Shown: piece after piece, positions 1 through 9,800 of the stretch | Position numbering within the stretch: position 1 is the first letter of the stretch | Layout: each line of letters opens with the position of its first letter | Assembly (NCBI RefSeq): GCF_963676275.1 | Contig: NZ_OY781091.1 | Coordinates: forward strand, 496,001 to 560,000 | DNA length: 64,000 bases | Origin: an uncultured Cohaesibacter sp. | GTDB taxonomy: Bacteria > Pseudomonadota > Alphaproteobacteria > Rhizobiales > Cohaesibacteraceae | Direction of reading: 5' to 3' | Notes under the pieces: model-generated | The model's input: the letters and a program-made list of their open reading frames with translations, nothing else | Told to the model about the DNA's origin: nothing | The model's database searches: none | Translations under genes and position numbers: made by a program

Positions 1-1
1 C

Positions 2-502
2 CTCAAGGATCTGCCCAAACTGTTTGGCGAGGCGATCCTCAGCTCGGCCAATGTGATGATCATCATCGCCTTTTCCGGTGTCTTTACGTGGATTCTGGCG
101 CTTGAGCATGTCACGCAGATGATCGGTATGCTGTTTGTCCAGCTCCAGCTCGGGCCAACAACCGCGATGCTGGCGGTGGCCGTGGTCATTCTTCTGATCG
201 GCTTCTTTGTCGATGTCAGCCCGGCCATCCTGCTCTTGACGCCGGTCTTCCTGCCAGCGCTCAAGATGCTGGGAGTGTCGCCAATCCAGTTCGGCGCGGT
301 GCTGATTTCCGGACTTGCCGTTGGTCTGGTAACGCCGCCGGTTGGCATGTGCCTCAATGTTTGCGCCAGTGTTTCGGGCGAGAGCATCCTGTCGGTTTTC
401 CGCGGCGCGTTGCCCTTCCTGCTGGCAAATTTCCTTGTGGTGCTGCTGCTCTGCCTCTTCCCCATCTTGAGCACATGGCTGCCCGAGCTTCTGATGGGCT
501 AG
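2..502 (+). CDS. dctM: TRAP transporter large permease (DctM), C-terminal part
   Basis: The open frame enters from the left edge, so the gene is cut off upstream; about 166 residues of an expected ~425 remain. DctM is the large membrane subunit of TRAP transporters, which use an ion gradient to import organic acids handed over by a periplasmic binding protein. The visible part holds several hydrophobic helices and ends with the family's C-terminal pattern: a segment rich in ILLLTPVFLPALK, then GVSPIQFGAVL and GLVTPPVGMCLNVCA. The TPPVG stretch is a hallmark of DctM proteins. It closes an operon that begins outside the window. A strong hairpin follows the stop codon. The substrate cannot be inferred. 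Confidence 0.93.
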   Translation, partial: LKDLPKLFGEAILSSANVMIIIAFSGVFTWILALEHVTQMIGMLFVQLQLGPTTAMLAVAVVILLIGFFVDVSPAILLLTPVFLPALKMLGVSPIQFGAVLISGLAVGLVTPPVGMCLNVCASVSGESILSVFRGALPFLLANFLVVLLLCLFPILSTWLPELLMG

Positions 503-527
503 TGGGGACAAAGAGCCGCATCAACTG

Positions 528-568
528 AACAGCAAAACCCCGGAGCATTGCTTCGGGGTTTTGCTGTT
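528..568. terminator. Bidirectional rho-independent terminator
   Basis: An 18-bp nearly perfect stem (AACAGCAAAACCCC arm and its complement) closes a CATTG loop. It has A-rich and T-rich shoulders, so it can work on both strands. It lies between the convergent DctM and iron-type permease genes. Confidence 0.85.
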
Positions 569-583
569 CATCTGAAAGGGCAA

Positions 584-2284
584 CTAGTTGAGGCCCGCCA
601 CCCGTCCCCTTGAGATCCAGCGCAAGAGTGCAATCAACCCGAGCGGAATGAGCGTCGTGATCATGATCGCGCAAAAGGCCATTGCCATGCCAAGACCGGC
701 CGAGCCTTGATCAAACTGGGTCCAGATATAGACCGCGATGGTCTGGAAACCGATGGGGGCAACCAGCAGTGAGGCAACCAGCTCGCGCGAGGCGACGGCA
801 AAGACGAGGATCATCGAGGTCACCATGCTGGGCAGGATCAGTGGCAGGATGATGCGCGTAAAGGCCTTGAGCGGTCGGGAGCCGCAAACACGGGCCGCCG
901 ATTCCAGATTGTCCCCCAGTTGATGCAGCGATGCGGTGGCATAGCGCACAGGTTGCGGCAGCAGGATACAGATATAGGCCAGCAGCAGAATGAAGGGCGT
1001 GTTATAGGGTGTAACGGGAAGCCATGGCTGGTTCCAAGCCAGAATGATGCCCACCGCGACCACCACACCGGGCAGGGAATTGGGCGTGATCGACAGGGCA
1101 TCGAGAAAATGACGGAAGCGCCCCCGTCCCTTGACCACCGAATAGGCGGTGATTGCGCCGAGCAACCCGGCCAGAAGCGCGGTGGAGGTTCCAAGCGCCA
1201 GCGAATTGCCAAGCGCGACCAGCCCGTCGCTGCCCTTTCCGAGCAATTCGGTGAAATTGTCCAGCCCGAGATTGTCCGCTGCCAGGCCTCCGGAAATGGT
1301 GCGCGAGAGGGCGGTTGCCAGAATGGCCAGAATGGGCAGGCCCGTCGCCAGAAAGCTGATGAAGCCGAAATAGAGCGAGACCGGCACGGCCCAGAGACCT
1401 AGCGAGCGCTTGTCCGAGGTCTGCGGTTTGCCGCCAACGATGCGATAGTCGCGGCGCATCAGCAGCCAGCGCTGCAGCATGAAGGCGAGAAGAGCCATCG
1501 CCACCAGCAGCAGCGACAGGGTTGCCGAACCGGGCAGATCAATTGGCCATTCCGAAATCCGGTTCTCGATGCCGGTCACCAGCACCTCGAAGCCGATCCG
1601 TCGCCCCAGCGCCGCCGGGGTGCCATATTCCTCGATCGCCATGGCAAAGACCAGCAGCAGGCTGGCGGCCAGTCCGGGCATCGCCAACGGAAAGGTAATG
1701 CGCCAGAAAGAGCGCCATTGCCCCGCGCCGAACACCCGACCGACATCGCTATAGCGCGCGCCGATGGTCTCGAAGGTGCGCGAAAGGACAAAATAGACCA
1801 CCGAAAAGGTATTCAGCCCCATGATGATCATGATGCCGGGGATCGAGAAGATCAGGCCAGTCAGATTGAAGCCGGTCAATTGTTCCATATAGCCATGGGG
1901 CTGCAAGGTCATGATCCAGCCAAGGGCGGCAATATAGGGGGGGATCATGAAGGGGATCAGCAGCAGCGCGTCCCAGAGCAGCGCGCCGGGCACACGGAAG
2001 AGCGCACGCAGGGCCGCGAGGGGAACCGCAAGCAGTGCTGCGCAGACAACCGTGCCTATTCCGAGGATCAGCGTGTTGCCAGCAAGGCCGAACAGCGCTG
2101 CATCAGAAAGCGTCTTGAGAAAAAGTGAGAAGGGGGCAGCCAGCGAGCCGCGCCCGATCTCGGGGAAAATCGCCTGAATGACGATGAACAGGCAGGGAAT
2201 TGCAACGACGAGCAGCAAGCCGAAGGTGGCAATCCATCTCAATAGGGCGCTGCCCTCAGCGCCAGTCGCCGTTGCCTTTGCCAT
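584..2284 (-). CDS. Ferric-ion-type ABC transporter permease (FbpB-like, two fused modules)
   Basis: The 566-residue inner-membrane protein has about 12 hydrophobic helices in two homologous halves, as in FbpB/AfuB permeases. Each half has a cytoplasmic loop of the EAA type that docks the ATPase (around EEYGTPAALG in the first half and SRELVASLLVAP in the second). The first half ends near residue 280, followed by a charged linker (about MRRDYRIVGGKPQTSDKRS). It is the last gene of a minus-strand operon. Its ATG overlaps the stop codon of the binding-protein gene in a TGATG arrangement, implying translational coupling. The family moves Fe(III), but relatives carry 2-aminoethylphosphonate or other anions, so the substrate is inferred only. 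Confidence 0.9.
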   Translation of the reverse strand: MAKATATGAEGSALLRWIATFGLLLVVAIPCLFIVIQAIFPEIGRGSLAAPFSLFLKTLSDAALFGLAGNTLILGIGTVVCAALLAVPLAALRALFRVPGALLWDALLLIPFMIPPYIAALGWIMTLQPHGYMEQLTGFNLTGLIFSIPGIMIIMGLNTFSVVYFVLSRTFETIGARYSDVGRVFGAGQWRSFWRITFPLAMPGLAASLLLVFAMAIEEYGTPAALGRRIGFEVLVTGIENRISEWPIDLPGSATLSLLLVAMALLAFMLQRWLLMRRDYRIVGGKPQTSDKRSLGLWAVPVSLYFGFISFLATGLPILAILATALSRTISGGLAADNLGLDNFTELLGKGSDGLVALGNSLALGTSTALLAGLLGAITAYSVVKGRGRFRHFLDALSITPNSLPGVVVAVGIILAWNQPWLPVTPYNTPFILLLAYICILLPQPVRYATASLHQLGDNLESAARVCGSRPLKAFTRIILPLILPSMVTSMILVFAVASRELVASLLVAPIGFQTIAVYIWTQFDQGSAGLGMAMAFCAIMITTLIPLGLIALLRWISRGRVAGLN

Positions 2285-3216
2285 CAGTTGAAGATCGTCT
2301 TGAAGCCAGCCAGAACCTCTTCGCGCGAAGGGGCTCCATCGGTGGACAGCAATTTGAGATCACCGATCAGCGGACGGTCAACCTTGATATCCGTGCGCGA
2401 TGGCATCAGATAGACTTTGGCCACTTCATTCTGCCCTTCCGGTGACAGCACATAATCGATGAATTTCTTGGCATCATCCTGATTCTTGGAGGATTTGAGG
2501 ATCATCATCGGACGCGGAGCAACCACCGTGCCGCTCTTGGGGAAGATGGCCTCAATGCTCTCGCCCTTGGCGGCAGCCCCCATGGTGATATAGTCAACAC
2601 CGGCAAATACGGCAGCCTTGGCGCCCTGAAGCACCGGATTGAGAGCCGCCTTGTTGGCTCCGGCAACAATCGCGCCATTATCCTTGAGACCCTGCAAAAT
2701 GTCGGTCATGTCATTGGCGGTGAAGGCTTCCACCAGCGTATAGGTGCCGCCGGAGGCTGCCGGATCAGGCAGGGTGACCAGATCCTTGTATTCCGGCTTG
2801 GTCAGATCTGCCCAATCACCCGGTTTCGGCGTACCGGATTTGGTGTTCCAGCCGATGACCAGACCGGCAACGCCCTGAGCAACGGCGGTATCGGTTTTCA
2901 GAAAGCCCGGTACGGTCTCGGCATTGGCGCTGGTGTAAGGCAGCAGCAGGCCCTTTTCGGCAAAGTCGGTTGCCGTGCCCCAGCTGGCAGAGATCACCAC
3001 GTCGGCGACAGGATTGGCGCTTTCGGCTTCAAGCCGGGCCATGACCTTGCCGGTCGTGGCCTGAAAGACATTGGCCTTGATGCCGGTTTTGGCGGTGAAG
3101 CCCTTGGCCAGATTGTTGATGAGAGATCCCGGACCGGCCGAATAGACGGTCACGTCTGCATGAGCGGCTGTTGAGGCCATCAGGCCGAGGGCGAGGGCAA
3201 ATGTGATTGAACGCAT
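2284..3216 (-). CDS. Periplasmic binding protein of a ferric-ion-type ABC transporter (FbpA-like)
   Basis: The 310-residue protein starts with a Sec signal peptide (MRSITFALALGLMASTAAHA, cleavage before DVTVYS). It continues as a family 1 extracellular solute-binding protein (VTVYSAGPGSLINNLAKGF, ADVVISASWG, then YVLSPEGQNEVAK near the C-terminus). It would capture the solute in the periplasm and deliver it to the permease encoded directly downstream. Classical FbpA proteins hold Fe(III) with two adjacent tyrosines near residue 195. In the corresponding region here (AAVFAGVDYITMG) I see a single Tyr, so a ferric complex, phosphonate or other anion is possible. A GGAG-type site is not obvious before the start; the ATG was chosen because it begins the signal peptide. 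Confidence 0.88.
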   Translation of the reverse strand: MRSITFALALGLMASTAAHADVTVYSAGPGSLINNLAKGFTAKTGIKANVFQATTGKVMARLEAESANPVADVVISASWGTATDFAEKGLLLPYTSANAETVPGFLKTDTAVAQGVAGLVIGWNTKSGTPKPGDWADLTKPEYKDLVTLPDPAASGGTYTLVEAFTANDMTDILQGLKDNGAIVAGANKAALNPVLQGAKAAVFAGVDYITMGAAAKGESIEAIFPKSGTVVAPRPMMILKSSKNQDDAKKFIDYVLSPEGQNEVAKVYLMPSRTDIKVDRPLIGDLKLLSTDGAPSREEVLAGFKTIFN

Positions 3217-3242
3217 GAATTGGCTCCAATGGATTGGTCAGA

Positions 3243-4304
3243 CTACGCCGGAAACCAGCGCAGCTCGTCTGGTGAATAGGAAATGTCGAGGCTTTCTCCC
3301 ACCTTGGCGCGCATGTTGCTGACCAGGCGGATGAGGTGATCGGTTCCTTCAATACCCAGCGTAAGGGCATGTCCGATGCTTCTGGTTTGCACGCGCAGAA
3401 CACGCGCCTTGAGCTTTGCTGGCCCGTGATCACCAAGCTGTAATGCCCGTTCGGGCAAAAGAAGCTGCGCCCTGTCAAGCTGAATGGGGCCATCGGGCAG
3501 GGCAACGGAGGAATGCTCGATCTGCCAGCCGGTGCCATTGCGGCTGACAGGCAGCAGACAACCGAGCCGCAGAAAGTCGGCGACCGCCAGCGTGGCAGGC
3601 TCCCGGATCAAATCATCAGGGGCAGCCAGTTGTTCGATTCTTCCCTTGCGCATGACGGCGACATGATCGGCCAGCGTCAGCGCTTCGGCATGGTCGTGGG
3701 TGACATAGACCGCGCTGAGATGAAGCTCGGCCACAAGGTCGCTCAGTTCTTCCACCATGCTTTCGCGCAATTCGCGGTCCAGATTGGAAAGCGGCTCGTC
3801 AAACAGCACAAGCGGCGGTTCGGCGACAATGGCGCGGGCAATGGCCACGCGCTGCTGTTGCCCACCAGAGAGGTCGGAAGGCCGACGCTCTGCCATGGCG
3901 CCAAGCCCGACCCGGTCGAGCGCCTTCTGCACCCGTTCCCGGCATTCCGCGCCGGAGCATCGCTGCATTTCGAGCGGAAAGGCGACATTGCGGGCAACCG
4001 ACAGATGCGGCCAGAGGGCATAATCCTGAAACACCATGCCAAGGCCCCGCGCTTCAGGGGGCAGGGCGATCTTGCGAGCCGGAGCTGCAACAATGCGCCC
4101 GGCAATGCCTATTTCGCCTGAATCGGGCAGCAGCAATCCGGAAATGAGGCGCAGAAGCGTGGTCTTGCCGCAACCGGACGGACCCAGAAGCCCCAGCACC
4201 TTGCCCGCCTCCAGTGAGATATCGATCTTATCGAGAGTTTTCTCCGCTCCATAACTCATTGATATTGAATGCATGGACAGGGCGGGGGCGGAGGGGGATG
4301 TCAT
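3243..4304 (-). CDS. ABC transporter ATP-binding protein (FbpC/PotA type)
   Basis: The 353-residue cytoplasmic ATPase is the first gene of the operon. Walker A is GPSGCGKTT (residues 41-49), the Q-loop region is MVFQDYALWPHL, the signature is LSGGQQQRVAIARA, and Walker B with catalytic Glu is VLFDEPLSNLD. The switch His lies in YVTHDHAEAL. About 110 C-terminal residues after the nucleotide-binding domain form the regulatory/TOBE extension seen in FbpC, PotA and CysA proteins. It powers the permease encoded at 584-2284. The ribosome-binding site before the ATG is weak; a second in-frame ATG ten codons in also lacks one, so the longer form is kept. Confidence 0.9.
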   Translation of the reverse strand: MTSPSAPALSMHSISMSYGAEKTLDKIDISLEAGKVLGLLGPSGCGKTTLLRLISGLLLPDSGEIGIAGRIVAAPARKIALPPEARGLGMVFQDYALWPHLSVARNVAFPLEMQRCSGAECRERVQKALDRVGLGAMAERRPSDLSGGQQQRVAIARAIVAEPPLVLFDEPLSNLDRELRESMVEELSDLVAELHLSAVYVTHDHAEALTLADHVAVMRKGRIEQLAAPDDLIREPATLAVADFLRLGCLLPVSRNGTGWQIEHSSVALPDGPIQLDRAQLLLPERALQLGDHGPAKLKARVLRVQTRSIGHALTLGIEGTDHLIRLVSNMRAKVGESLDISYSPDELRWFPA

Positions 4305-4381
4305 GGAAGCTGCTTTTGTAAATTTATGAGCTGGCGGGGAATGCCGTAGGATTTGTCTGGGCTGGTCTATAAAATTTCTAT

Positions 4382-4417
4382 ATGACAGTTGTGTGAAGCT
4401 TTGATGTCACATGTCAT
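4382..4417. promoter_or_regulatory. Nested inverted repeats upstream of the iron-type operon
   Basis: An outer pair (ATGACA at 4382-4387 and TGTCAT at 4412-4417) encloses an inner pair (TGTGA at 4392-4396 and TCACA at 4407-4411). They sit in the divergent gap between the ABC operon and the phosphoesterase gene. Nested symmetry suggests an operator, but no regulator can be assigned and no Fur-box match was recognised. Confidence 0.35.
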
Positions 4418-4582
4418 GGTAGCAAGCGCAGGGCCGCATTTTTGACCGGAGACGGCAAAATCCCCCGAAACGCCTTTACGCTGACAGCATAAAAAGGCAT
4501 AGTCCGGCCAATATGATCGCAAGGTGGCCACCGGTCGCCTTTTGCGAAATGGTCGCTTTCATGCAAGGAATTCGCCTGCACA

Positions 4583-5371
4583 ATGGTCGCTTCAATTCTT
4601 TCCAAGGCCCAGAATATCATGGCCGATCCGCTCGCCCGGCCAAGGCTGGTGCTCGCGGAGCAGCCCGCTGATGTCTATGCGATCGGGGACATTCACGGCT
4701 GTATCGATCTTCTGTTGTCGCTTGAAGCCATGATCCTCAAGGACGCGGCCACCCGTTCCACTGCCACGCTGATTGTCTATGTCGGCGATCTGGTCGACAG
4801 AGGACCGGACTCCTGTGCGGTCATCGAGCATTGCCTCTCTTCATCGCTGCCCGCCAATGTGGAGCGCCTTGTGCTGTGCGGCAATCATGATTTGACATTC
4901 TGCGAGTTTCTTCTCCAGCCCAGCCTGTCCAGTCCATGGATCGGATGGGGTGGCGTCGCGACACTGGCGTCCTACGGCATCAATCTGGCAGATTTTGAAA
5001 AGACGGGCCTGCCCGAGGCTGCTCTTTCGGGCTGGCTGGCGGAAAGAATGCCGCGCAGCCACAGGAAATTCCTGAGGGAATTGCCCGCCGCCCTTTCCAT
5101 GCCGTCAGCCCATATCGTGCATGCTGGCATGCGCCATCATGTGCCCATGCAGGAGCAGACGGTTAGGGATTTGATGTGGAGCCGTGAGGCGTTTCTCGTC
5201 GAGGAACCCGCCTCGGACCGCCGGATCATTCACGGTCACACGCCTTTCCGCAAACCGGAAATAGGCCTTGGTCGGATCGGCATCGACACGGGCGCCGTTT
5301 ATGGCAATGCCCTGACTGCAATTCATCTTCAGGGTGAAGACTATCGCTTCCTCAGCGTCGCTGCGCAATGA
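4583..5371 (+). CDS. Metallophosphoesterase (PPP-type serine/threonine phosphatase-like)
   Basis: The 262-residue soluble protein has the full metal-ligand set of the calcineurin-like fold: GDIHG (about 35-39), GDLVDRG (68-74), GNHD (100-103), a later histidine in IVHAGM, and HGHTPF near the C-terminus. This pattern is shared by bacterial PrpA/PrpB protein phosphatases and by symmetrical Ap4A hydrolases; sequence alone does not separate them. It stands alone between divergent and convergent neighbours. An alternative start at 4619 (MADPLARP) has a comparable weak ribosome-binding site, so the N-terminus is uncertain by 12 residues. Confidence 0.87.
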   Translation: MVASILSKAQNIMADPLARPRLVLAEQPADVYAIGDIHGCIDLLLSLEAMILKDAATRSTATLIVYVGDLVDRGPDSCAVIEHCLSSSLPANVERLVLCGNHDLTFCEFLLQPSLSSPWIGWGGVATLASYGINLADFEKTGLPEAALSGWLAERMPRSHRKFLRELPAALSMPSAHIVHAGMRHHVPMQEQTVRDLMWSREAFLVEEPASDRRIIHGHTPFRKPEIGLGRIGIDTGAVYGNALTAIHLQGEDYRFLSVAAQ

Positions 5372-5455
5372 TTGGGTACTGACTTCACAACAACTGGCAA
5401 TGACTGGTCAATGTCTGGTGCGATCAGGGTGCTGTCAGAGCGCCGTCAGGGCGTT

Positions 5456-6700
5456 TCACTCATCATCGGTAATATCGCCATCGGCCAGAATGATGGTCTG
5501 CGGTGTGCGCGTGCGCATGGGAGCGATTGGCACAAACTGCCGCTTGTCATCTGTCGTCACCGCATTGCGCTGGGTCATGCGCCAGATGGTGAAGAAGAGA
5601 ATGCCGATATGGGCGATGGTCGTGGAAACAAACAGCCCGCGCGGCCCCTGTAGCGACATCAGCACGCCGCCAAGCAGCGGGCCGATCATCGTCCCGCAGC
5701 CCATCAGCAACAAAAGGCCACTGCTCGTCTGCAAGCCTTCGGATGGGTCGGCATGGTCATTGGCATGGGCCACGAGCACCGGATAGAAGGAATAGATGGC
5801 CGCACCGAAAACCGCCGAATAGATCACGGCAAGGTTGGTGTTGGTGGGGGCGTGAGTGACGAACATGCTGTCAGAGCCGATGGCGACCAGCGCCAGCAGA
5901 ATGACGACCATGCGCCTGTCGATCAGATCGGAGAGAAAACCGATGGGAATCTGGGCCGCCGCGCCGGCCAGAATCGAGGCGCTGACAAAGAAGGCAACGG
6001 CCGTCACCGACAGGCCGATATCATGGCCATAAACGGCCGAAAGCGTCCCGAAGCTGCCATTTGAAATGCCTGTCAGCAGAACGGCCACCACGGCAACAGG
6101 TGAATTCTTCCAGAGCCGGGAGATGTTAAGCTGCGCACGGGCCAGCGGTGCGGGGGCCTGGGATTTGGTCAGGGCAGTTGGCAGCAGGGCGATGACATAG
6201 AAAATGGAAGCCACCGTGAAGAGCTGGAAGGTCTCCGGCGTTCCGATGGCAATCATCATCTGTCCTGCCGTGCTGGCAAACAGGTTGACCATGGTATAGG
6301 TGCCGAAAATCATGCCGCGATTTTCCGCTTCTGAGCGCTCGACCAGCCAGCCCTCAACGATCATCGCCGCACCGGCAAAGGCAAAGCCTGCCAGCGCCCG
6401 CAGGATGATCCATGCATATGGCATCACCAGCAGCGAGGACATCAGCACCGAAATGCAGGCCATGGCCGCCATCACGCTGAAGGCGCGAATATGCCCCACC
6501 CGGGTGACCATCTGCGGCACCATCAGACAACCGGACACATAACCGACCGCCCATCCTGTACCCAGCAGGCCCAGATTGAAGCTCGAAAAACCTTCCATGC
6601 CCCCGCGCACGGGCAACAACATGCCGGTAAGCCCTCCGGCAAAGAACAGGAAGGCAGAGCCGAGCAGGAGCGAAGCAATGGAAAAAAGGCTGCGAGACAC
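5456..6700 (-). CDS. MFS transporter (YcaD-like)
   Basis: The 414-residue protein has about 12 transmembrane helices. Family landmarks are the LRALAGFAFAGAAMIVEGWLVER segment around helices 4-5 and a charged loop DLIDRRM between the halves (motif A-like). It resembles YcaD-type MFS proteins, which lack a proven substrate. The start is a GTG at 6700, preceded by AAGGAT at suitable spacing. It is a single-gene unit whose 3' end faces the phosphoesterase gene. The acidic tail (DGDITDDE) is distinctive but unexplained. Confidence 0.85.
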   Translation of the reverse strand: MSRSLFSIASLLLGSAFLFFAGGLTGMLLPVRGGMEGFSSFNLGLLGTGWAVGYVSGCLMVPQMVTRVGHIRAFSVMAAMACISVLMSSLLVMPYAWIILRALAGFAFAGAAMIVEGWLVERSEAENRGMIFGTYTMVNLFASTAGQMMIAIGTPETFQLFTVASIFYVIALLPTALTKSQAPAPLARAQLNISRLWKNSPVAVVAVLLTGISNGSFGTLSAVYGHDIGLSVTAVAFFVSASILAGAAAQIPIGFLSDLIDRRMVVILLALVAIGSDSMFVTHAPTNTNLAVIYSAVFGAAIYSFYPVLVAHANDHADPSEGLQTSSGLLLLMGCGTMIGPLLGGVLMSLQGPRGLFVSTTIAHIGILFFTIWRMTQRNAVTTDDKRQFVPIAPMRTRTPQTIILADGDITDDE

Positions 6701-6821
6701 GGGGGATCCTTCGAGAAATGAACTGGTTACGTCTGCTACAAGAAAAACACACTAGAATCCCATGATCAATATATCAATGATGCTGCGGCATTCCGTCATG
6801 TTAATTGGGCCTCTTGTGCAG

Positions 6822-6866
6822 AATAGAAAAGGGGCACCATCCATATCCATGAATGATGCCCCTTTC
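6822..6866 (-). terminator. Rho-independent terminator of the RND operon
   Basis: On the minus strand the arm GAAAGGGGCATCAT pairs with its complement across a 12-nt loop and is followed by TTTTCTATT. It lies 30 bp past the RND pump stop codon. Confidence 0.8.
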
Positions 6867-6897
6867 AGTTTCTTCTACAATCCGGCCTGTGGCCAGA

Positions 6898-9800
6898 TCA
6901 GGCTGTTGCAGCGTCGTCCTTCTTGTTTCGCTTGAACAGGTTGGCAACCCCAACCACGAAGACGAAGAAGGCCGGCACGAATATGAGGCCAAGGAATGTG
7001 GCCGTGATCATGCCGCCGAACACCCCGGTGCCGATGGCATGCTGGGTCTCGGCACTGGCCCCGCGGGACAGCATCAACGGCACAACACCCAGCGTAAAGG
7101 CAAGGGAGGTCATCAGGATCGGTCGCATACGCAACCGGGCAGCCTCGACCACCGCATCCATCAGGCTGCGGCCCTCGTCATGCAGGGCTCGGGCAAATTC
7201 CACGATCAGGATGGCGTTCTTTGCAGAAAGACCGATGATCGTGATCAGCCCGACCTTGAAGAATACGTCATTCTCCAATCCGCGCACATAGACCGACAGC
7301 ACGGCACCGATCACCCCGAGCGGAATGACAAGCAGAACCGAGAAGGGGATCGACCAGCTTTCATAGAGCGCAGCCAGCACGAGGAAGACCACCAGCATCG
7401 ACAGGGCCAGCAACATCGGCGTCTGTGCGTTGGTGTTTTTCTCCTGCAGCGACTGGCCGGTCCATTCGATGCCGAAACCTTCCGGCAACTGCGAGGCCAG
7501 ACGTTCCATTTCAGCCATGGCTTCACCGGCAGAGACGCCCGGAGCGGCACTGCCGCTGATGCGCTCTGCGGGCAGACCATTATAGCGAACCAGCTGCAAC
7601 GGGCTTTCTTCCCAGTTCGGCTTTACGATTTCAGAAAGCTCGACCATGGCTCCGGTGGAGCTTGGAACATTGAGTTTGAGCACATCCTCGATCTGCATGC
7701 GGAATGGCGCATCGGCCTGAACGGTCACACGGCGCAACTGGCCCTGATAACTATAGTCATTGACATAGTTGGATCCCATGGCCGACGACAGGGTCGAGGC
7801 GATGGAAGAGAAGGGCACACCAAGGAATTCCGCTTTCTGACGGTCGATAATCAGCCTGATGCTGGAGCCTTGCGGCAGACCATCAGGACGGACACCTGTC
7901 AGCAACGGACTCTGGGAAGCCATTCCCAACAGCTGGTTGCGTGCATTGAGCAATGCTTCATTGCCAAGACCGGCACGATCCTGCAGGCGCATGGCAAAGC
8001 CAGATGACGTACCCAGCGAAGGAATGGACGGCGGCAGGATACTGTAGATCTGGCCTTCCGGTGCTGCAAACATGGTTCGGTTTGCTGCGTTGGCCTCGTC
8101 TGATGCCGTCGAATCGCGTTCGGTCCAGTCCTTCAGGGTGGTGAAGGACAGGGCGGTGTTTGCGCCCTGACCACTGAAGCTGAAGCCCACGACCGCAAAG
8201 ACGTCCTTGGTTGCCGGACGGGTATGGGCGTGGTTTTCATACATGGAGACGATTTCTTTGGTTCGTTCCTGTGTTGCTTCCGATGGCAGGCTGAACAGGG
8301 TAATGAAGGATCCCTGATCTTCCACTGGCAGGAAGGAGGTTGGCAGCTTGATGAAGCTGTAACCAAGCCCGGAAACGATCACCAGATACAGTACCGCCAT
8401 GACGGCGATCCGGCGGGCAAAGACCGCAACCATCCGGACATAGACATTGGTCACGCCGTCAAGACCGCGGTTGAACCAGCCAAAGAAGCCACCCTTGGAG
8501 GCATGATGATCCGGATCGATCGGTTTGAGCAACGTGGCGCAAAGGGCCGGTGTCATGGAGAGCGCAAGGAAGGCCGAGAACAGAATCGACACGGCCATCG
8601 ACATGGTGAACTGACGATAGATCTCGCCAACCGCGCCGGACTGCATGCCCATGGGAATGAACACCGCCGTGAGCACCAGCGTGATGCCGATAACGGCGCT
8701 GGTGATCTGTTTCATGGCCTTGCGGGTTGCCTCCTTGGGCGGCAATCCCTCGGTCGCCATGATGCGCTCCACATTCTCGACCACCACGATGGCATCATCC
8801 ACGATGATACCGATGGCCAGCACCATGCCGAACATGGTCAGAACGTTGATGGAGAAGCCTGTGGCATACATCACCACAAGCGTGCCGGCCAAGGCAATCG
8901 GGGCGACAATCGCCGGGATGAGGGTATAGCGGATCTTCTGCAGGAACAGCAGCATCACCAGGAACACCAGCACCATGGCTTCAATCAGGGTGTGGACCAC
9001 CTTTTCAATCGAGACGGCAACAAACGGCGAGGTGTCATAAGGCACGGACCATTCCATGCCATTTGGCATGGCTGTTGCCAGATCCGCCATGCGATCCTTG
9101 ACCGCTTGCGATACGCGCATGGCGTTCGCACCCGGTGCCAGCTGAATGGCGGCGGCAGCCGATGGCGCACCGTTAATGCGCGAAACGAAGGCATAGGTCT
9201 GTGCGCCAACTTCCACACGGGCAACATCGCCCAGCGTCAGCTTGGAGCCATCCTGATCCGATTGGAGGACAATATTCTCGAATTCTTCTGGCGTGCTGAG
9301 CTGGCCTTCCACCGTCAGGGGAATGCCCACCCTCTGGCCTTCCACAGTTGGTTCGGCACCAACGCGGCCCGGCGAGATCTGCACATTCTGCGCTGAAATG
9401 GCGCTGGTGACATCAGACACCGAAAGGGAATAGGACAGCAGCTTGTGCGGGTCGATCCAGATGCGCATCGCCTTTTTCGAAACGAAAGACTGCACGCGAC
9501 CAACACCGGCTACACGGTTCAGCGGCTGGACCAGATTGCGCTCCATATAGTCGCCCAGATCAAGGGCGGACAGGGTGCCGTCCGGTGAAGTCAGGGCAAC
9601 GACCATCAGGAAGCTCGAAGAGGAGGATTCGATGGTCAGACCCGTCTGCTGAACGGAATCGGGCAATCTGGGTTCAATGGATTTGATCTTGTTCTGCACA
9701 TCGACCTGCGCCAGCTCCGGATCGGTACCCGATTCAAAGGTCGCCGTGATGGTGGCGGAACCGGAAGAGTTGGCTGTGGATTCGAAATAAAGCAGATGCT

